In this document: positions 5,438 to 6,210 of the stretch, piece after piece
Position numbering within the stretch: the first letter of the stretch is position 1
How the letters are laid out: every line of letters begins with the position of its first letter
Assembly (NCBI GenBank): GCA_009926705.1
Contig: RFOJ01000060.1
Coordinates: 1-6,210, forward strand
Direction of reading: 5' to 3'
DNA: 6,210 nt
From: Acidimicrobiia bacterium
GTDB lineage: Bacteria; Actinomycetota; Acidimicrobiia; Acidimicrobiales; Ilumatobacteraceae
The notes under the pieces: generated by a model
The model's database searches: none
What the model was told of the DNA's origin: nothing
Seen by the model: only the letters and a program-made list of their open reading frames with translations
Program-made: the position numbers and the translations under genes

Positions 5438-6079
5438 ATGGCACAGAAAGCGATCGTCGGCGAAAAAGTCGGCATGACGCAAGTGTGGACGGAAGACCGT
5501 CGCGTCGTCCCCGTCACCGTCCTGCGCGTTGAACCAGCGCGCATCGTGCAAGTGAAGACCAACGAAACCGACGGATACAACGCGCTGCAGGTCACCTACG
5601 GCCAGCGCGACGAAAAGAAACTCACGAAGGCTGCTGCCGGTCACTTCGCCAAGCACGGCGTGACACCTGGTCGTCGTCTCGTCGAGCTGCGACTCGACTC
5701 CGTTGACGGTTTTGAAGTCGGTCAAGAAATCGGAGTCGACAAGCTCGCTGCAGGCGAGATCGTCGACGTCACTGCTGTCAGCCGCGGCAAGGGTTTTGCA
5801 GGCGCGATGAAGCGCCACAACTTCCAAGGTCAGGGAGCCGCGCACGGCAACCACAAGCACCACCGCGCACCTGGCTCGATCGGTCAGCGTTCATTCCCTG
5901 GTCGCGTGTTCCGCGGCATGCGAATGGCCGGCCATCTCGGCCACCAGCAAGTCACCATCCTCAATCTCGAAGTCGTCCAGTCGGATGCCGAGCGCAACCT
6001 GCTGCTCGTGAAGGGCGCAGTGCCCGGCCCGAATGGCGGAGTCGTGATCGTGCGCAACGCAGTGAAGGGCGGCAAGTGA
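5438..6079 (+). CDS. rplC: 50S ribosomal protein L3
   Basis: L3 is a primary 23S rRNA binder needed early in large-subunit assembly; its central extension reaches toward the peptidyl-transferase centre. The 213-residue product is of family length. Diagnostic segments are IVGEKVGMTQVW (6-17) at the N-terminus, SRGKGFAGAMKRHNFQGQGA (115-134), APGSIGQRSFPGRVFRGMRM (144-163) and the C-terminal NLLLVKGAVPGPNGG (187-201). Gln150 in GSIGQ aligns by position with the E. coli L3 glutamine that PrmB methylates. The start is firm: GAGAAGG at 5425-5431 lies 6 bases before ATG. rplD begins 2 bases after the TGA stop, so the two are almost certainly translationally coupled. Upstream is the 384-base structured gap rather than rpsJ, so rplC may be the first gene of its own transcript. 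Confidence 0.98.
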   Translation: MAQKAIVGEKVGMTQVWTEDRRVVPVTVLRVEPARIVQVKTNETDGYNALQVTYGQRDEKKLTKAAAGHFAKHGVTPGRRLVELRLDSVDGFEVGQEIGVDKLAAGEIVDVTAVSRGKGFAGAMKRHNFQGQGAAHGNHKHHRAPGSIGQRSFPGRVFRGMRMAGHLGHQQVTILNLEVVQSDAERNLLLVKGAVPGPNGGVVIVRNAVKGGK

Positions 6080-6081
6080 CC

Positions 6082-6210
6082 ATGGCCAAGCTCACGATGA
6101 AGAATCAATCAGGCAAGAGCGCCGCAAGTATCGAGCTTCCGGACGACTACTTCGGCATGACGCCGAACAAGGCTGTGATGCACCAAGTTGTGGTCGCACA
6201 GTTGGCGCAC
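6082..6210 (+). CDS. rplD: 50S ribosomal protein L4, N-terminal part (partial)
   Basis: The first 43 codons are visible and the frame stays open to the last base of the window. The sequence contains IELPDDYFGMTPNKAVMHQ (17-35) then VVVAQLA, matching the conserved L4 start (ELP..vFg..PN..v.HQvVvAqLA). L4 binds domain I of 23S rRNA and lines the exit tunnel; in E. coli it also represses its own S10 operon by attenuation and translational block. ATG at 6082 lies 2 bases after the rplC stop, with a purine-rich GAAGGGCGG (6064-6072) inside the end of rplC as likely ribosome-binding site. An in-frame ATG at 6097 is a less likely start. The gene order rplC-rplD is the standard S10 operon order. Confidence 0.95.
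   Translation, partial: MAKLTMKNQSGKSAASIELPDDYFGMTPNKAVMHQVVVAQLAH

Noticed and set aside
5261..5863. Minus-strand 200-codon frame over the rplC leader and rplC
   Set aside because: It runs antisense to L3, reads through the terminator stem, and shows no known domain.

Overview
The window is a GC-rich, densely coding piece of a bacterial chromosome, with every credible gene on the + strand. It covers the junction of the str operon (end of rpsG, fusA, tuf) and the S10 operon (rpsJ, rplC, start of rplD). EF-Tu and S10 resemble actinobacterial proteins. Some details, such as S10 ending in ...DIEIKMN and L3 carrying a GSIGQ motif, differ from the mycobacterial or streptomycete form as I remember it. 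My best guess is a deep-branching actinobacterium such as an Acidimicrobiia-like lineage; this is inference from memory, not a search result.

Layout: 2-94 is the 3' end of rpsG (S7). 135-2216 is fusA (EF-G). 2265-3449 is tuf (EF-Tu). 3481-3795 is rpsJ (S10/NusE). A 106-base spacer follows, then 3902-5053 encodes a membrane-anchored HtrA/DegP-type serine protease with one PDZ domain. 5054-5437 is a 384-base non-coding gap rich in predicted RNA hairpins. 5438-6079 is rplC (L3), and 6082-6210 is the first 43 codons of rplD (L4), which runs off the window.

The ribosomal genes and the two elongation factors form one co-directional unit of translation genes with short spacers (40, 48 and 31 bases between rpsG, fusA, tuf and rpsJ; 2 bases between rplC and rplD) and clear Shine-Dalgarno sequences. 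The protease breaks this pattern. It sits between rpsJ and rplC, which are normally neighbours, has a weak ribosome-binding site and a more relaxed codon choice, and is set off by longer spacers.

The most interesting non-coding part lies just before rplC. A 13-pair GC-rich stem with a run of five T residues looks like an intrinsic terminator. It directly abuts a 6-pair hairpin with a GAAA tetraloop, and another hairpin lies upstream. This could simply end transcription coming from the protease gene, or it could be a regulatory leader (attenuator) for the rest of the S10 operon. I found no convincing promoter in the gap, so the sequence alone does not decide. No RNA genes, mobile elements, CRISPR arrays or attachment sites were seen. 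I do not see a clearly new biological system; the protease insertion and the structured rplC leader are the two points worth following up.
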